Made by a program: the position numbers and the translations under genes. The notes under the pieces were generated by a model, which was given only the letters and a program-made list of their open reading frames with translations, did not search any database and was not told the DNA's origin. 24,822 nt of DNA from an uncultured Eubacteriales bacterium (GTDB lineage Bacteria; Bacillota; Clostridia; Oscillospirales; QAMX01). Positions 23,190 to 24,822 of this stretch are shown here, one piece after another. Where the stretch lies: contig URVL01000015.1 of assembly GCA_900551265.1 (NCBI GenBank), forward strand, positions 1 through 24,822, given 5' to 3'. Position 1 is the stretch's first letter. Every line of letters begins with the position of its first letter.

Positions 23190-24070
23190 GAAAAGCAATC
23201 TATACCATTGGACGTGGTCTGGTATTTTTAACAGCGCTTTTCTTTGCCGTGGTCTTTTTGATGCCGACGGTTTTGACGATCACAAACTCTTTCATGTCCA
23301 GTACGGAATTGGCTGCGAATTATGGTGTGATATTTTCTTCGCTTTCCAACGCTACCACTTACGTCTCGGATCAGGTAAATCTGAAATTTATTCCGGATCA
23401 GGTTAGTTTTTCTCAATATGCGACGGCCTTGCTGAAAAGTCCGGACTACTTGATAAAGTTCTGGAACAGCGTTATTTTAGTGGTTCCCATTGTTGTGTTT
23501 CAGGTGGCTGTTGCAGCGTTTGCGGCATACAGCTTTACCTGCTATCGTGGTAAGTTTAAAGAAGTGCTTTTCTTCTTTTATATCATTCTGATGCTGATGC
23601 CCTATCAGGTAACGCTGGTTCCTAATTACCTGGTGGCAGAATGGACACATCTTTTGAACACGCGCTGGTCAATCATCCTGCCGGGAATTTTTGCGCCGTT
23701 TTCGGTATTTTTGCTGACGAAATTTATGCGACGCATCCCGGTTTCACTGATTGAGGCTGCAAAACTGGACGGCGCTGGCGATTGGAAGATTTTTACCCGC
23801 GTATGTATTCCAATGTGCCACAGCGCGCTTTACTCCATTGTGATACTCGTTTTCATTGACTATTGGAACATGGTTGAGCAGCCGATCATTATGCTCTCCG
23901 ATGCAGAAAAGCAGCCGCTTTCCGTGTTTCTTTCGCAAATCAATACCGGCGAGGTCGGACTTGCCTTTGCGGTCGCGACCATTTATATGGTGCCGACACT
24001 CCTGCTTTTCCTGCATGGAGAAGATTATCTTGTGGAAGGCATCACATATTCTGGCTCCGTAAAGGGGTAA
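23186..24070 (+). CDS. ABC transporter permease, MalG/UgpE-type
   Basis: A 294-residue partner permease. TM1 (about 10-33) is followed by an extracytoplasmic stretch longer than usual (about 34-85), then five more helices. The EAA motif is clear: EAAKLDGAGDWKIFTRVCIPMC (about residues 191-212), in the usual place before the last helices. Translation starts in the ATGA overlap with the preceding permease, with GGAAGGA upstream, so the two are coupled. A membrane adaptor gene begins 10 nt after its stop, which places it in the same operon. Confidence 0.95.
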   Translation: MRKAIYTIGRGLVFLTALFFAVVFLMPTVLTITNSFMSSTELAANYGVIFSSLSNATTYVSDQVNLKFIPDQVSFSQYATALLKSPDYLIKFWNSVILVVPIVVFQVAVAAFAAYSFTCYRGKFKEVLFFFYIILMLMPYQVTLVPNYLVAEWTHLLNTRWSIILPGIFAPFSVFLLTKFMRRIPVSLIEAAKLDGAGDWKIFTRVCIPMCHSALYSIVILVFIDYWNMVEQPIIMLSDAEKQPLSVFLSQINTGEVGLAFAVATIYMVPTLLLFLHGEDYLVEGITYSGSVKG

Positions 24071-24080
24071 GGGGGATATT

Positions 24081-24822
24081 ATGGATACCAAAGAAGTACA
24101 AAGAGGGAAGAGAAGAGGCTGGATTAAGAATGCGGCGATTATTTTCCTGGCGATTATGCTTGTCCTTACATTCTTCTCAAATACCATAATGAACCACTCC
24201 TTACCAGAAGTCGCCACGCAATATGTGTCGTCGGGGACGATAACGGAGAGAATCCGCGGAACGGGAACGGTTTCGGCCAACTCCGCTTATGATGTGAAAA
24301 TACAGGAAAATCGCGTGATTAAGACCGTTGCCGTGAGAAAGGGCGATACGGTGGAAGTGGGCGACGTGCTGTTTATCCTGGAAGAGGGCGAGAGCACGGG
24401 GGTGCAGGAGCTGCGCGATCAATTGGAAGAGGCACAGTATAACTACAGACTCCTTTTGATTAATTCACCATACGTCAACAGTGCCTCCGATACGCTGGCG
24501 GTAGAACGGCTGCAGGAGGCGTTAGATGCGGCAATTGAAAAGCGCGACCTTTCTTACGTGACGGATTCGCAGATTGCGACTGCGGAGAGCGACGTTGTAG
24601 ATAAAGAAATCGCAGCGGAAATTGCGGCCGATAAGGTTACGGATATTGATGATGCGATTGCAGAAATTACGGAGCAGATTTCAAATCTTGGCGGCGGTAC
24701 GGCGGCTGGAGATGCTTCTGCTGAAATGAAAGCGTTACAGACTGCGCAGGATGCGTTGAATACGGCAAATAGCGCATTGCAGACTGCCAATTTGATATAT
24801 GGAGAGGCATACGATGTATTGG
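24081..24822 (+). CDS. HlyD/MacA-type periplasmic adaptor (membrane fusion protein), 3' end outside window
   Basis: The first 247 residues of a larger protein. A Lys/Arg-rich N-terminus precedes one transmembrane helix (about 16-36, AAIIFLAIMLVLTFFSNTI). Then comes a half-lipoyl/barrel-sandwich segment (GTITERIRGTGTVSANSAYDVKIQENRVIKTVAVRKGDTVEVGDVLFILE, about 50-103). A long, Ala/Glu-rich coiled-coil hairpin follows (about 110-247, with many 'DAL..A...L' heptads) and is still open at the window edge. This is the plan of adaptors used by MacAB-type and other efflux machines. GGGGGAT precedes ATG 24081, 10 nt after the permease stop, so it is in the importer operon. What follows (for example a MacB/FtsX-type gene) cannot be seen. 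Confidence 0.85.
   Translation, partial: MDTKEVQRGKRRGWIKNAAIIFLAIMLVLTFFSNTIMNHSLPEVATQYVSSGTITERIRGTGTVSANSAYDVKIQENRVIKTVAVRKGDTVEVGDVLFILEEGESTGVQELRDQLEEAQYNYRLLLINSPYVNSASDTLAVERLQEALDAAIEKRDLSYVTDSQIATAESDVVDKEIAAEIAADKVTDIDDAIAEITEQISNLGGGTAAGDASAEMKALQTAQDALNTANSALQTANLIYGEAYDVL

Overview
The window looks like chromosomal DNA of an endospore-forming, Gram-positive Clostridia-type bacterium (order-level guess: Oscillospirales or a relative). The evidence is the dipicolinate synthase pair dpaA-dpaB (a spore-specific trait), an RNase J, a PBP5-type carboxypeptidase, lipoprotein signal peptides, Shine-Dalgarno sites of the AAGGAGG kind and sigma-A-like promoters. No tRNA, rRNA, insertion sequence, phage or CRISPR element was recognised.

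Region 1 (1-6500, plus strand) is housekeeping. It holds the 3' part of a tRNA-methylthiotransferase gene (miaB) broken by a frameshift near 305-311, then mutS (mismatch repair), rsmI (16S rRNA 2'-O-methyltransferase) and htpG (Hsp90). The first ~1 kb has an Arg-codon habit (almost only CGG) unlike the CGT/CGC-rich mutS that follows, which suggests a recombination or assembly junction near the start of mutS.

Region 2 (6500-11730) is cell envelope. secG and a D-Ala-D-Ala carboxypeptidase lie on the minus strand. Divergent from them is a plus-strand operon of an OmpR-type response regulator, a two-TM histidine kinase and a lipoprotein with two GerMN-like domains. That order resembles actinobacterial mtrA-mtrB-lpqB.

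Region 3 (11730-17100) has a minus-strand XRE-type DNA-binding protein carrying a long C-terminal GSGD-repeat (DUF2807/DUF4097-like) beta-helix. It is divergent from dpaA-dpaB, and the spacer contains a strong sigma-A promoter, a cluster of CAACT/AGTTG half-sites and a possible mother-cell promoter. dpaAB converges on rnjA (RNase J) with a shared hairpin terminator. rnjA has a ~210-nt leader rich in hairpins.

Region 4 (17100-24822) starts with a minus-strand nucleotidyltransferase / beta-helix / phosphoglucomutase-like fusion whose mutase half seems to lack the catalytic serine loop. Divergent from it is a plus-strand operon of an unusually long solute-binding lipoprotein (an added ~350-residue N-terminal domain that reads like a beta-propeller), two binding-protein-dependent permeases, and a HlyD/MacA-type membrane adaptor that runs off the right edge. 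An import system joined to an efflux-type adaptor is the least ordinary gene combination here; the XRE-beta-helix regulator is the least ordinary single protein.

Several promoters share an extended -10 (TGTTATAAT or TGTTATAAA). Functions come from motif and family recognition by eye; no database search was run.
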